DNA of 64,000 bases. It comes from Silene conica. Lineage: Eukaryota > Streptophyta > Magnoliopsida > Caryophyllales > Caryophyllaceae. Position 1 is the first letter of the stretch. Every line of letters starts with the position of its first letter. This document shows, piece by piece, positions 37,340-49,592 of the stretch. The notes below the pieces were generated by a model. That model had not been told where the DNA came from, ran no database searches, and saw only the letters and a program-made list of their open reading frames with translations. The stretch is taken from the NCBI GenBank assembly GCA_029255685.2, contig CM055311.2, forward strand, positions 61,655,048 through 61,719,047, given 5' to 3'. Both the position numbers and the translations under genes were made by a program.

Positions 37340-39074
37340 TTTTGATCAAAGTTATGAAATTACCTTTAAATTAATCGAAATCTTCTTCTAAAATTGTTGA
37401 AATCACGTTGTTGTATGATGTTGTTTTGACAAGATCTATGAACAATATTCCATGGGAATCGATCAATTTTGATGATGATGATGATCGTCTGATTTAGGAG
37501 GTTAATTTTCTAGGGGAATCGATCAAATTTTGTGTTTTTATGTTTTATTTTTGTGTTTGGGTTGTGTTTGCTGTTTGTGTTTTTATGGTTTAAAAAAAGT
37601 ATTTTGGGTTAAATGAAAGATTAATTATGTTTCCAAATTCTCAGCCTAATAAACATTGTAAATCAGTCCAATGAAGGAATTTGGTGAGGATGGCCGCCTC
37701 GCCATAATTAACGGCCTAACCTGATTCGGCCTATATATATAGTCACTTCATCCAAATTATTTATTTACATTTAATTTAAGAAATACTCCTACAAAGAATA
37801 TAAATGATAAACAAAAGCTCTAAAATAACTAAATAATCAATAACAAATATAAATTATAGACTAGATCAATATGTGTAGGGGTGATCTTGACAACTTATCG
37901 ATATCTATGTGGCAACTAATTGGACACTAAGACATTATTGCGAGTAGATGGTACATATAGAGTAGATCAATATATGACTATATGTAGGGTACAATGAGGA
38001 TCCGATGAGTCCAAGATTTTAAATGAGTCTGTCCTACCGACTACAACCGTTGGGTTAAGGAGATTAGCGTTCCAGATTTTGGTACGTCAACAAAATTATC
38101 GTCGTGGTTAACAAGCCAAACAAACTGACCACCTAAATTTGAAAAAAAAAAAGAAATAAAACACGACTTTTTGCTTCTCTCTCTCCTCCTAAAACTTCTC
38201 CAATTTTAAAGGTTTTCATGGAAAAAATTTGTTATTTCTCTTATTTCTCGCCAAAATTGTCCAAATCGACGACGATATTAAACAATTCAACGATGTCATT
38301 GATGACGATATCAAGGGAAGTAATCAACTATCATCATCGTATCAGTACTACAACAAGAAGAGGAAAAATTCAATATTTAATTTAAAAGAGTAATTTTTTT
38401 AGTTGAAATTTTTGTTTTAGAGTGTATAAAAACATGATTATTAGGCTGTTTTCACACAATTTCACTTGATTATAAGATTATTGTATACAATTGATGTTAC
38501 AATTTGAAAACATAGGGTTTAAAATTGTTGTGACAAGTTTTTATTAAATATCACTTTATGTTATTATAGACAAGATTTAATGTTATTTAACACTCATTTT
38601 CATTTAGATTTTGTGTTTCATGGATTTGTTATTGGATTCCGTCAATTAATTGGGTGAATTTTTCTTGCTTAATTCAAGAGATTACTGAAGAAACAGAATA
38701 TGAAAAAGAAGATTTTTTCCACCTCCGATAGTTGCAGCCTCTGGTCATCCGGGATGTGGCGTTTCTCGATTTTGTATCTTGAGCTCGAACACATAATGTT
38801 CCCATCATTCAATATATGAGTATCTATTGAACGACTTCTTGGACTCCACATATGACTATCATACATTATTGGATTTTCTCGAAGATGACAATAAAGATTA
38901 CACAAACTGCTAATTCAGTCCATCGTGATTGTTACTAGCTACTGACCTATCACAACATTTCCATTTGTACTCTCATTTGTCCTCCCACTTGCAAATTTGT
39001 CTTTGTGACGGAGTTAGACTGCCACAAATGAGAATTTGTTCTGTTTATTATCGAATTACCTTCTATTTCGTGTT
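37340..39074. other. Gene-free sequence between the solo LTR and the response-regulator array
   Basis: No supported gene. A (GAT)n run is at about 37472-37486. At 37893-37945 is a block (TTATCGATATCTATGTGGCA, then CACTAAGACATTATTG) that recurs at 55441-55483, so at least part of this stretch is a dispersed repeat. Confidence 0.45.
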
Positions 39075-39165
39075 TAATCCCTCTGTTCCAATCATTTTTT
39101 TTTCTCTCCATGAAACTTTGATGCTACATATATTTGACGTGTAACATTTCTTTTAAGCAAAAAAA

Positions 39166-39438
39166 AACGATTATGGGTTCGAGTTCTAGTAAGCCAACTG
39201 AATCGAGTTTGCAGCAACCAAATTTTATGCGTCCGAGCTTTAGTAAGCCAATTAAATCGACTTTCAACAAGCGAATATGATGTCCAACAGTGGGAACTTT
39301 ATGGGTTCGAGCTCTAGTAAGCCAATTGAATCGGCTTTGCAATGGTCGAATATGATGTCCAACGGTTAGAACTTTTTGGGTTCGAGCTCTGGTACCTTAT
39401 TACAAAACCTTAGTAAATTTCTCCCTTCTTCAAAATAA
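39166..39438 (+). pseudogene. Tail fragment of a type-B response-regulator copy
   Basis: Only the repetitive tail is present: the MGSSSSKPTESSLQQPNFM-type repeat in three or four units, ending with the same LLQNLSKFLPSSK-like end and TTCAAAATAAAC as the four complete copies. It lies in the same orientation immediately before the first complete copy, so the array begins within a unit. No receiver or DNA-binding part remains. Confidence 0.8.
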
Positions 39439-39641
39439 ACTCCATGATTTTAGATTACAAAAAAAAATGATTCTAAACAAGAAATACTTGATGTTTAAAA
39501 CTTTTTAACATCAAAGTATTTTTTTTCAGGTTTAATTGTATTCATATTGAATTATACTGAATTAATAAGAATAGTGGAGATTAGGAGATTATTCAAGACA
39601 ATAAGAATAGGGAAAATAAGAGTAATCCGTGCAATAACACG

Positions 39642-40928
39642 GAGTTTCCGGACGGTATGAGAGTTCTCGCTGTCGACGATAGTTCGGTTTGCCTTAAGTT
39701 GCTTAAGACTTTGCTCAAGAAATGCCAGAATTAAGTCACTTCATTAAGTAACAAAACGGAAGCTGTGGAACTGTTAGAGCAAAATGCACACGACTTCAAC
39801 ATCCTTTTAACGAATGTTTACGTCGATTAAATGGATGGGTTTACGCTCCTAGAAATCGGGCAAGCATTAGATATTCCGGTAATAATGATCTCGACGAGTG
39901 AAAGCAGAGACATTATCTTGAAAGGTGTAAGGTATGGAGTGGTCGATTACTTGATTAAACCCACTCGATTGGAAGTCGTAAAAACGATTTGGCAACATGT
40001 GTATCGGAAAAAGCTCGCTTGTTCGCGTTCAACCCCTTTGGTTGACGCGAACACAACTCCGACAAATAATGATCATATATAGAGGACGAGGTTCGAGTTG
40101 GGCAAAACAGGACGAGTGTCGAGAACGGTTGTACTAAGGAGAGCGATCAAGGGACGAGTAAGGGTTTGGGGGAAAATTGTAAGAAGTAACGGATGGAATT
40201 GACCGAAGATCTCAAGGAAAAGTTTATAAGAATCGTTATGTTACTTGAAGGGATAGACGAGGCTGTACCGAAGAAAATAGTTGAGATGATGGACGATGAA
40301 CGCGTGACACGAAAACAAGTCTCGAGTCATTTACAGAAAGTTTCGAAAAGTTAGAAGGATAAACAAGATAATGAACATGGCTTGAACCAGAACCAAAAAA
40401 ACCAGAACGACGACATTCGTCAGTATCAGAAAACTGTTGTTTCTATAGTGGTGGCAGGCTCGTCGAGTCACCAACAACAGCAGACGGTTCTAGGGAATAG
40501 TGTGTCGCAAGGCGGGTTGTCTTGGTTGAACTACCAGCGCCAGCTTAATTACAATTATTTATAGAGAGTCCATCGATTGGGTATAAAACAACGATGTTGT
40601 AGATAAGTCGAATGGATCGATTTTGCAGCAACGGAGGATGTTGTCTAGCAGTGGGAAGTTTATGGGTTCGAGTTCTAGTAAGCCAACTGAATCGGGTTTG
40701 CAGCAACCAAATTTTATGGGTCTGAGCTTTAGTAAGCCAATTAAATCGACTTTGCAACAAGCGAATATGATGTCCACCGGTGGGAACTTTATGGGTTGGA
40801 GCTCTAGTAAGCCAATTGAATCGGCTTTGCAACGGCCGAATATGATTTCCAATGGTTGGAACTTTATGGGTTCGAACTCTGGTACCCTATTACAAAACCT
40901 TAGTAAATTTCTCCCGTCTTCAAAATAA
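39642..40928 (+). pseudogene. Type-B response regulator-like copy A
   Basis: The receiver part starts FPDGMRVLAVDDSSVCLKLL, carries a stop soon after (39733-39735) and another just before [10 protein letters not shown], then reads to [20 protein letters not shown]. The GARP (Myb-like) part follows at about 40195-40350, with TEDLKEKFIRIVMLLEGIDE and SSHLQKV ending in a stop. The tail has GSSSSKPTESGLQQPN repeats. The receiver frame ends at NNDHI and a TAG; the linker continues two frames over, as in all copies. The phospho-accepting Asp of the family is Asn (LLTNVYVD). No introns are seen. Family role: cytokinin-signalling transcription factor in the nucleus. This copy cannot make such a protein. 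Confidence 0.85.
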
Positions 40929-41138
40929 ACTTCATGATTTTAGATTACAATAAAAATATGATTCTAAACAAGAAATACTTGATGTTTAAAATTATTTAGC
41001 ATCAAAGTATTTTTTTTTTCCAGGCTTAATAGTATTCATATCGAACTATACTGAATTTATAAGAATAATGGAGATTAGGAGATTATTCAAGACAATAACA
41101 ATAGGGAAAATACGAGTAATCCGTGCAATAACACTGAG

Positions 41139-42421
41139 TTTCCGGACGGTATGAGAGTTCTCGATGTCGATGATAATTCAGTTTGCCATAAGCTGCTTAC
41201 GGCTTTGCTTAAGAAATGCCGGTATCAAGTCACTTCATTAATTAACAAAACGGAAGCTCAAGAACTGTTAAAGCAAAATGCAGACGACTTCAACATCGTT
41301 TTAACGAATGTTTACATTGATGAAATGGACTGGTTTACGCTCCTAGAAACCGGGCAAGCGTTGGATATTCCGGTAATAATGATCTCGGCGAGTGAAAGCA
41401 GAGACATTATCTTGAAAGGTGTAAGGTATGGAGTGGTCGATTACTTGATTAAACCATCTCGATTGGAAGTCGTAAAAAAGATTTGGCAACATGTTAATCG
41501 GAAAAAGCTTGCTAGTTCATGTTCAACCCCTTTGGTTGACACGAACATAACTCCGACAAATAATGATCATATATAGAGGACGAGGTTCGAGATGGGCAAA
41601 ACAGGACGAGTGTCGAGAACGGTTGTATTGAGGAGAGCGATCAAGGGACGAATAAGGGTTCGGGGGAAAATTGTAAGAAGGAACGGATGGAATGGGCCGA
41701 AGATCTCAAGGAAAAGTTTATCAGAATCGTTAAGTTACTTGGAGGGATCGACAAGGCTGTACCGAAGAAAATACTTGAATTGATGGACGATGAACGCGTG
41801 ACACGAGAACTAGTCGCGAGTTATTTACAGAAAGTTCGGAAAAGTTGGAAGGATAAACAAGATAATGAACATGTCTTGAACCAGAACAACCAGAACGACG
41901 ACATTCGTCAGTACCAGAATCATGTTGTTTCTACAGTGGTGGCAGGCTCGTCGAGTCACCAACAATAGCAGACGGTTCTAGGGAATAGTGTGTTGCAAGG
42001 CGGGTTGTCTTGGTTGAACTACCAACGCCAGCGTAATTACAATTATTGGCAGAGGAGTCCATCGATTGGGTATAGAACAACGATGTTTGTAGATAAGTCG
42101 AATGAATCGATATTGCAGCAGCGGAAGATGTTGTGTAGCAGTGGGAAGTTTATGGGTTCGAGTTATAGTAAGACAACTAATAAATTGGGTTTGAAGCAAC
42201 CAAATTTTATGGGTCCGAGCTTTAGTAAGCCAATTGAATCGACTTCGCAACAAGCGAATATGATGTCCAATGGTGGGAACTTTATGGGTTCGAGCTCTAG
42301 TAAGCCAATTTAATTGGCTTTGCAACGGCCGAATATGATGTCCAACGGTTGGAACTTCATGGGTTCGAGCTCTGATACCCTATTACAAAACCAAAGTAAA
42401 TTTCTTCCTTCTTCAAAATAA
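41139..42421 (+). pseudogene. Type-B response regulator-like copy B, intact pseudo-receiver
   Basis: The receiver is open from MRVLDVDDNSVCHKLLTALL to NNDHI (41151-41576, 141 aa). The acidic pair DD and the Lys of LIKPSRLE are present, but the phospho-acceptor position is Asn (VLTNVYIDEMDWF) and the usual Gly after MD is Trp. The GARP part, MEWAEDLKEKFIRIVKLLGG to VASYLQKVRKSW (41687-41860), is in another frame; it keeps the helix pattern of plant GARP domains, with Tyr for the usual His in SHLQ. The tail (41978-42319) has the SSSKPIEST repeat after a stop in the same frame as the GARP part. Of the four copies this is the only one whose receiver could give a complete short protein. Confidence 0.87.
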
Positions 42422-42629
42422 ACTCCATGATTTTAGATTACAAAAAAAATATGATTCTAAACAAGAAATACTTAATGTTTAAAATTTTTTAGCATCAAAG
42501 TATTTTTTTTTCAGGTTTAATTGTATTCATATCGAACTATACTGAATTTATAAAATAATGGAAATTAGGAGATTATTCAAGACAATAACAATAGGGAAAA
42601 TACGAGTAATTCGTGCAATAACACGGAGT

Positions 42630-43904
42630 TTCCATACGGTATGAGAGTTCTCGTTGTCGATGACAATTCGGTTTGCCTTAAGCTGCTTACGGCTTTGCTC
42701 AAGGAATGCCGGTATCAAGTCACTTCATTAATTAACAAAACGGAAGCTCTGGAACTGTTAAAGCAAAATGCAGACGACTTCAAAATTGTTTTAACGAATG
42801 TTTAAGTCGATGAAATGGACGAGTTTATGCTCCTAGAAACCGAGCAAGCGTTGGATATTCCGGTAATAATGATCTCGGCGAGTCAAAGCAGAGACATTAT
42901 CTTGAAAGGTGTAAGGTATGGACTGGTCGATTACTTGATTAAACCCACTCGATTGGAAGTTGTAAAAACGATTTGGCAACATGTGTATCGGAAAAAGCTC
43001 GCTTGTTTGCGTTCAACCCCTTTATTTGACGCGAACACAACTCTAACAAATAATGATCATATATAGAGGACAAGGTTCGAGATGGGCAAAATAGGGCGAG
43101 TGTCGAGAACGGTTGTACTGAGGAGAGCGATCAAGGGACGAGTAAGGGTTCGGGAGAAAATTGTAAGAAGGAACGGATGGAATGGACCGAAGATCCCAAG
43201 GAAAAGTTTATCAGAATCGTTATGTTACTAGGAGGGATCGACAAGGCTGTACCGAAGAAAATACTTGAATTGATGGACGATGAACGCGTGACACGGGAAC
43301 AAGTTGCGAGTCATTTACAGAAAGTTCGGAAAAGTTGGAAGGATAAACAAGATAATGAACATGGCTTGAACCAAAACCAGAACGAAGACATTCGTCAGTA
43401 CAAGAATCTTGGTGTATCTACATTGGTGGCAGGCTCGTGGAGTCACCAACAATAGCAGACGGTTCTAGGGAATAGTGTGTCGCAAGGCGGGTTGCCTTGG
43501 TTGAACTACCAACCCCAGCTTAATTACAATTATTGGCAGAGGAGTCCATCGATTGGGTATAGAACAACGATGTTTATACATAAGTCAAATGCATCGATTT
43601 TGCAGCAATGGAGGATGTTGCCTAGCAGTGGGAAGTTTATGGGTTCGAGTTTTAGTAAGCCATCTGAATCGGGTTTGCAGCAACCAAATTTTATGGGTCC
43701 GAGCTTTAGTAAGCCAATTAAATCGACTTTGCAACAAGCGAATATGATGTACAACGGTGGGAACTTTATGGTTTTGAGCTCTAGTAAGCCAATTGAATCG
43801 GCTTTGCAACGGCCGAATATGATGTCCAACGGTTGAAACTTTATGGGTTCGAGCTCTAGTACCTTATTACAAAACCTTAGTAAATTTCTCACTTCTTCAA
43901 AATA
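42630..43904 (+). pseudogene. Type-B response regulator-like copy C
   Basis: The receiver reads MRVLVVDDNSVCLKLLTALL, then a stop (TAA) directly after VLTNV, then VDEMDEFMLLETEQALDIPV to NNDHI. The GARP part is at 43177-43350 (MEWTEDPKEKFIRIVMLLGG .. VASHLQKVRKSW) and keeps the canonical SHLQ. The tail (43477-43836) has GSSFSKPSESGLQQPNFM repeats. The frame break at NNDHI and the Asn at the phospho-acceptor site are shared with copies A and B. Spacing to neighbouring copies is about 1.49 kb, with the same non-coding spacer (ATTATACTGAATTTATAAG type). Confidence 0.86.
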
Positions 43905-44110
43905 AACTCCATGATTTTAGATTACAAAAAAAAATATGATTCTAAACAAGAAATACTTGATGTTTAAAAAATTTTAGCATCAAAGTATTTTTTTTTCAGG
44001 TTTAATTGTATTCATATTGAATTATACTGAATTTATAAGAATAATGTAGATTATGAGATTATTCAAGACAATAAGAATGGGGAAAATACGAGTAATCCGT
44101 GCAATAACAC

Positions 44111-45682
44111 GGAGTATCCGGACGGTTTGAGAGTTCTCGATGTCGATGATAATTCGGTTTGCCTTAAGCTGCTTACGGCTTTGCTCAAGAGATGCCGGTA
44201 TCAAGTCACTTCATTAAGTAACAAACGGAAGTTCTGGAACTGTTAAAGAAAAATGCAGACGACTTCAACATCGTTTTAACGATTGTTTACGTCGATGAAA
44301 TGGACGGTTTTACGCTCCTATAAACCGGGGAAGCGTTGGATATTCCGGTAATAATGATCTCGGCGAGTAAAAGCAGAGACATTTTCTTGAAAGGTGTAAG
44401 GTATGGAGTGGTCGATTACTTGATTAAACCCACTCGATTGGAGGTCGTAAAAATGATTTGGCAACATGTGTATCGGAAAAAGCTCGCTTGTTCGCGTTCA
44501 ACCCCTTTGGTTGACGCGAACACAACTCCGACAAATAATGATCATATATAGAGGACGAGGATTGAGATGGGCAAAACAGGACGAGTGTCGAGAACGGTTG
44601 TATTGAGGAGAGCGATCAAGGGACGAGTAAGGATTCGGGGGAAAATTGTAAGAAGGAACGAATGGAATGGACCGAAGATCTCACGGAAAAGTTTATCAGA
44701 ATCGTTAAGTTACTTGGAGGGATCGACAAGTCTGTACCAAAGAAAATACTTGAATTGATGGACGATGAACGCTTGACACGAGAACTAGTCGCGAGTTATT
44801 TACAAAAAGTTCGGAAAAGTTGGAAGGATAAACAAGATAATGAACATGTCTTGATCTAGAACCAGAACAACCAGAACGACGACATTCGTCAGTACCAGAA
44901 TCATGTTGTTTCTATAGTGGTGGAAGGCTCGTCGAGTCACCAACAACAGTAGACGGTTCTAGGGGATAATGTGTCGCAATGCGGGTTGCCTTTGTTGAAC
45001 TACCAACGCCAGCTTAATTACAATTATTGGCAGAGGAGTCCATCGATTGGGTATAGAACAGCGATGTTTGTAGATAAGTCGAATGAATCGATTTTGCAGC
45101 AATGGAGGATGTTGTCTAGCAGTGGGAAGTTTATGGGTTCGAATTCTAGTAAGCCAACTTAATCGGGTTTGAAGCAACCAAATTTTATAGGTCCGAGCTT
45201 TAGTAAGCCAATTGAATCGACTTTGCAACAAGCGAATATGATGTCCAATGGTGGGAACTTTATGGGTTCGAGCTTTAGTAAGCCAATTTAATCGGCTTTG
45301 CAACGGCCGAATATGATGTCCAACGGTTGGAACTTTATGGCGTTCGAGCTCTGGTATGACTTTGCAACAACCAAATATGATGTGTAACGGTGGGCACTTT
45401 ATGGGTTCGAGCTCTAGTAAGCCAATTGAATCGACTTTGCAGCAACCAAATGTGATCAACTTTATGAGTTCGAGCTCTAGTAAGCCAATTGAATCGACTT
45501 TGAAACAATCAAACATGATGTCCAACGGTGGGAACTTTATGAGTCCGAGCTCTAGTAAGTCAATTGGATCGACTGAGCCAATTGAATCGACTTTACAACA
45601 ACCAAATATGATTATTTTCCAATATCCTCTCAATAATTATGATGTTTGCAAGTATATAATGTTGATTTCATCATTGTGTTAA
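44111..45682 (+). pseudogene. Type-B response regulator-like copy D with extended repeat tail
   Basis: The start reads YPDGLRVLDVDDNSVCLKLL, with TTG where the other copies have ATG. A one-base loss lies in SNKRKF-like sequence near 44223. The phospho-acceptor region reads VLTIVYVDEMD, and a stop precedes the GEALDIPV-like stretch. The GARP part at 44662-44840 (MEWTEDLTEKFIRIVKLLGG .. VASYLQKVRKSW) is clean. The tail is longer than in the other copies: after the common end it carries about four further SSSSKPIESTLQQPN-type units (45356-45630). This last copy abuts the Stowaway-like right end. Confidence 0.85.
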
Positions 45683-45989
45683 TGTCGAAATAAATGAGAT
45701 AGAGGGAGTAGATTTGACTGTTACCATAATTTACGTTAGTTGTTATTATAACACAAATTAGCTATTACTGTAACACTTATTTGTGTTATTGTAATACTCC
45801 ATTTTTTTCACCCATAGTCTCTATGAGTATTGGTATTGTAATATATGAAAATTTTATTATAATAGATATGAGTTGTTATTATGACACCATTTTGTAGTGA
45901 TATGAAATTGTTATTATCCGTTCTTCGGAGAAATGATGTTATGAATACCATAGATGTGTATTTATAATATATCCTCTAATGCATTTGTT

Positions 45990-48765
45990 CAGAGGCGGAC
46001 CCACCCTTAAGCATGGTGTAACACTTGCTACACCAAAAAATATTAATGTGAGATTAATTGAATTTGTTACCACATAATTTACTTATTTATTGATAAGTAA
46101 TTAATTAACTTTTAATTTCAATATTGTGAAATAAATTTGCTACACCAAAGAGACAAAGGCATAAATCATAATTGCTCATTTATTGCTCATTTTGGAATAT
46201 CCACTCTCAACTTCCCAAACGTGAGTTTAATAATGCAATTAACTAGTTTTAAACCCGTGCAATATGCTATTTCAAATGTGGTTATTAACTTATTATCAAA
46301 AATGTAAAAATGATGATTCGGTTATGATTAAGGTATTACTTAATGTTTTTATTATGAATTCATTTGCAATTACCAATTTGTCATAAAGATATGGTAATAT
46401 TTACAATACAATTTATATTCAAAAATATATCACATGTGAACATAATGGATATAAAAAGTGAAAAAAAAATCTTACAATTTTAAGTAAATGATACTACTAA
46501 AATTTATCAAATATTTCTTTATACTACATTATTTGTTTTATTAGATATGTACATATTATAGACATAAATCCAAATTTCAATCCATTTATATCTGTGACTC
46601 TTAAAAAAGTAAAGCAGAAGTTGATCATATATACACAATGACCTTGAAGATAAAAATTGACCCCCACCCAGTTCATTTATTGTCAATGCAAAATATAAAA
46701 TCACGAAGTTTTTTTTCCATCAAGGTGAGAAGGGACTAAATATTGTCTTTTGTCAACTTTGACTTCTAATTAACATATCATGGCATCGAAATTTTCATGG
46801 GTTGCATTAAGTTAGGACAAAGTAACATCATATTCGGGAAAGTTGTAAGTGTATGTTTGTTTTAGTAGGTAGTAAGATAAATGTCCTTATGATGATATTC
46901 TCATTTAAAATGGATTTATCTGTCTCAAGTTTTAAATAAGTCGAATATTATGAACAAGCGAAAAGTTAAAAGACTTATGGACAAAAAACACAATGCAAAC
47001 TTAACACATAATTGAATATAAATGGAGTTATGAATAAATATTGTCAATTAAATTTTTTATTAGGAAATACTTTGGATTCTAAGATGATTTTTTTTAGTTT
47101 TCCATTAACTTAGTTGCTTCAGGCCTGAAGGCTGTTATGACTTGTAAGCTCGTCGTAGTCCGCTTCGAAAGAGAATATTGTATATGCTTATTATATAAAA
47201 TTTATTTTTATCGTACAAAATTAATAAAAGATTGACTCAATGAGTAGAACTAACACATAAGTCATTTGCATAAATTGGTCCAGCTAGTCACCTAAAAAGT
47301 CATTTAAAAACCTACGTACTTAATCCGGAACAATATGATCTAGCAATTAACTCACAATCCTACAGAGTCGCTATCTCATTTCCCGTTCTCAAATTGTCTA
47401 TCGCCCTAATTATATTGCCTAAATGCCCACCGCCATACAAATCTCACATTATATAAATACAATCATAGATTTAGGCTATCGCCTCAATCTCACATTATTG
47501 TCTTTCAATAATTCTCCGTATGAGACTTGTTCTTTCATTATCTATAGTCTCTCATTAAACCATTAAGATTCATGTATGGAGAGAAAAAAAAATTGAATAC
47601 TTACAATAATTAAACATTTCCAATTTTTATAGTATTATATATATGTGAATGTTTCATTTACGCATTTTGTTTTTTTTCTGAGTTGTATTATTCTCAGATT
47701 ATTTTTAGGCTTTTTTAAAAAAAAATTCTAATAACTTTTAATATTTAATGAAAAAAAATATTTCTTATGCAATTTTTAACAATTTGTTAATTTTTCCCAT
47801 TTGTTCTTTCCGGATTTTTTATATGAGAGTTTTACCTATCACTCTTGAGTAACAATTGATTTATTGAAAAAGTCATTCACATAATTATTTTTAAAACTTT
47901 TTGGTATATTTTTTTGTCTGCCATTTTTCACATTTTTGGTTTTTTAAGTCAATTCTTTTAGATTAGTAGCTAGTAGTTTAATATTTTTCGTGAGCTACTA
48001 ATAATTAATAAGATTATTGTTAAAAATAATGTAGTATTAATAGTATAGTATATATATCATATACGAATGTTTTTTATAGGAAACAATTTAATCGGTATAT
48101 GTATAAAAGCAATTAAATCATTCCAAGAACATAGAGGGCTTACCGTAATTTTTTTTGAAAAATTGACTTTCAACCACAGACTGACACCTCAGCACTGTGG
48201 TTGTTGCTTTTATATATAGGATTCTAACTAATATAAATGAAAAAAATTAGAAGACAAACAAAATAGAAATAGCGGATTGTCGATAAAATAATTTGGAGTC
48301 TACTTGTCAATTCTAATAGTACCATAATTCTTCATAAAAATTACACAAATAATAGGACAAGTAGGTGTTACATTATGAGACGACCCTATTTTAAGAAAAT
48401 AAATTACAAAGGAGTCTTGTTTAAATATAATGATTAATGAGATGGTCTCACATGAAAACTATTGTAAAAAAAACGTCAATTTGGCTACTTTATTACCCGT
48501 GCTTATTTTATTATTTCATCATTTATTTAACTTTTATATTCTTTCTGTGAGGTATTTTAATCAAATGTAATCAAATAATTGGAATAAATGAAGTGGTTTT
48601 ATTTTATATTAATAAAATGATTTAATCGAAAAGTTGTGTCAATTCGACGTGGGCTTTAAAATCATGGGCTAAATGTTCAAAAGATAATATTCCATAAATT
48701 AGTGATTATTTTTTATACCTTTCGAATTTTGCTACACCATAGATAAATTTTTGGGTCCGCCCCTA
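45990..48765. mobile_element. hAT-like element, 2.8 kb
   Basis: The left end CAGAGGCGGACCCA and the reverse complement of the right end TAGGGGCGGACCCA are matching inverted repeats (12 of 14). Flanks CATTTGTT (45982-45989) and CATCTGTT (48766-48773) are an 8-bp target duplication with one change. Both subterminal parts share GGTGTA and GCTACACCA words. No transposase frame is readable. A second repeat (about 46244-48229) appears to be nested in it. Confidence 0.85.
46244..48229. repeat. Possible nested repeat starting ACTAGTTTTAAACCCGTGCA
   Basis: The left edge ACTAGTTTTAAACCCGTGCA resembles ACTAGTTTTATACCGTGCA at 49024, and its presumed right edge CTTTTATATATAGGATT resembles CTTTTTATAGTAAAAGGATG at about 49572. 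The shared start and end wording suggests two members of one transposon family, with no protein frame in either. The superfamily is not identified and both boundaries are approximate. Confidence 0.35.
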
Positions 48766-49020
48766 CATCTGTTGATTTATTATTTTAGGTCTTATAGTCT
48801 CTAATAATGTTGGAATTGTGATGAAGGTGCAATTATGGGGTAATCAATTTCAGTAATATAGTTAAGTGACACTAGCATCAAATCACACTTGATGGTCATC
48901 TCTTAGTTACTCTGTATAATATTATCATAGCAGTTAGTTGATATGGTTGATGTTTTGCTAATTCAAATGCGTTGTTGATGGTAAGATTGAGTATGTTACC
49001 TTAAATGGTAAGGTATATAT

Positions 49021-49592
49021 GATTACTAGTTTTATACCGTGCAAAAAATATGCACGGGTTGAGATATATTAATTAATACGACACTGAAGTGATGAAACTT
49101 AGCCGAGTTGTAGCATGTCATAAGAAACTAATTAAGAATATTAACAATAAGAATATACAAAACTGATGACAATTATCTTTTTGTTGACTCGTTTCAACTG
49201 TAATATACGGGGTGAAATATAAATGTTTTCTCCGTTCATTTGGATTTCATATGTTTTATTAAAATATACTCATATATATTAAATAAATGTATGGAATGCA
49301 AGTGAAAAGAGAATTATTAATTAATATGAAATTTATAAATATATTTTTATGATTTGTGAGCAATCTATATCTTTCCGACACAATGTAAAACATTAATTTT
49401 AGAGAACGAAATATAAGAAAATCACCTGAATTCAAGTGTCGGAAAATAGATCAATGAAATAATGGAGGAGAGAGAATAATTAAATATATAAACAAAGTGG
49501 AGGGCCCCACATAATTTAATATTTTTTCACTCATAAACTCCAACGGCCAATAGAAATCCAGAAAATTCTACTCCTTTTTATAGTAAAAGGAT
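49021..49592. repeat. Smaller member of the CCGTGCA-type repeat family
   Basis: It begins near ACTAGTTTTATACCGTGCA, followed by a fold-back CCGTGCA..TGCACGGG, and ends near CTTTTTATAGTAAAAGGATG, itself a small hairpin (CTTTT..AAAAG). Length about 570 bp. No target duplication could be fixed. Compare 46244-48229. Confidence 0.4.

Larger units (their letters stand above)
39077..45708. mobile_element. Stowaway-like ends bracketing the response-regulator array
   Basis: The left end ATCCCTCTGTTCCAATCATTT follows a TA (39075-39076). The right end, read inward, CTCCCTCTATCTCATTTATTT, precedes a TA (45709-45710). These are the CTCCCTC-type ends and TA target of Stowaway/Tc1-mariner elements, in the correct facing orientation. 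They could be the two ends of one 6.6-kb element that captured and amplified the pseudogenes, or the remains of two separate MITEs. About 90 bp separate the left end from the first pseudogene fragment and about 25-80 bp separate the last from the right end. Confidence 0.45.

Noticed and set aside
23449-45898. A 22-kb CACTA element ending at TTTTGTAGTG (45889-45898), with ATA on both sides
   Set aside because: The right end lacks TGCGACGG subterminal repeats, and a 3-bp duplication with a 10-bp match is easily chance; the left fragment is called alone.
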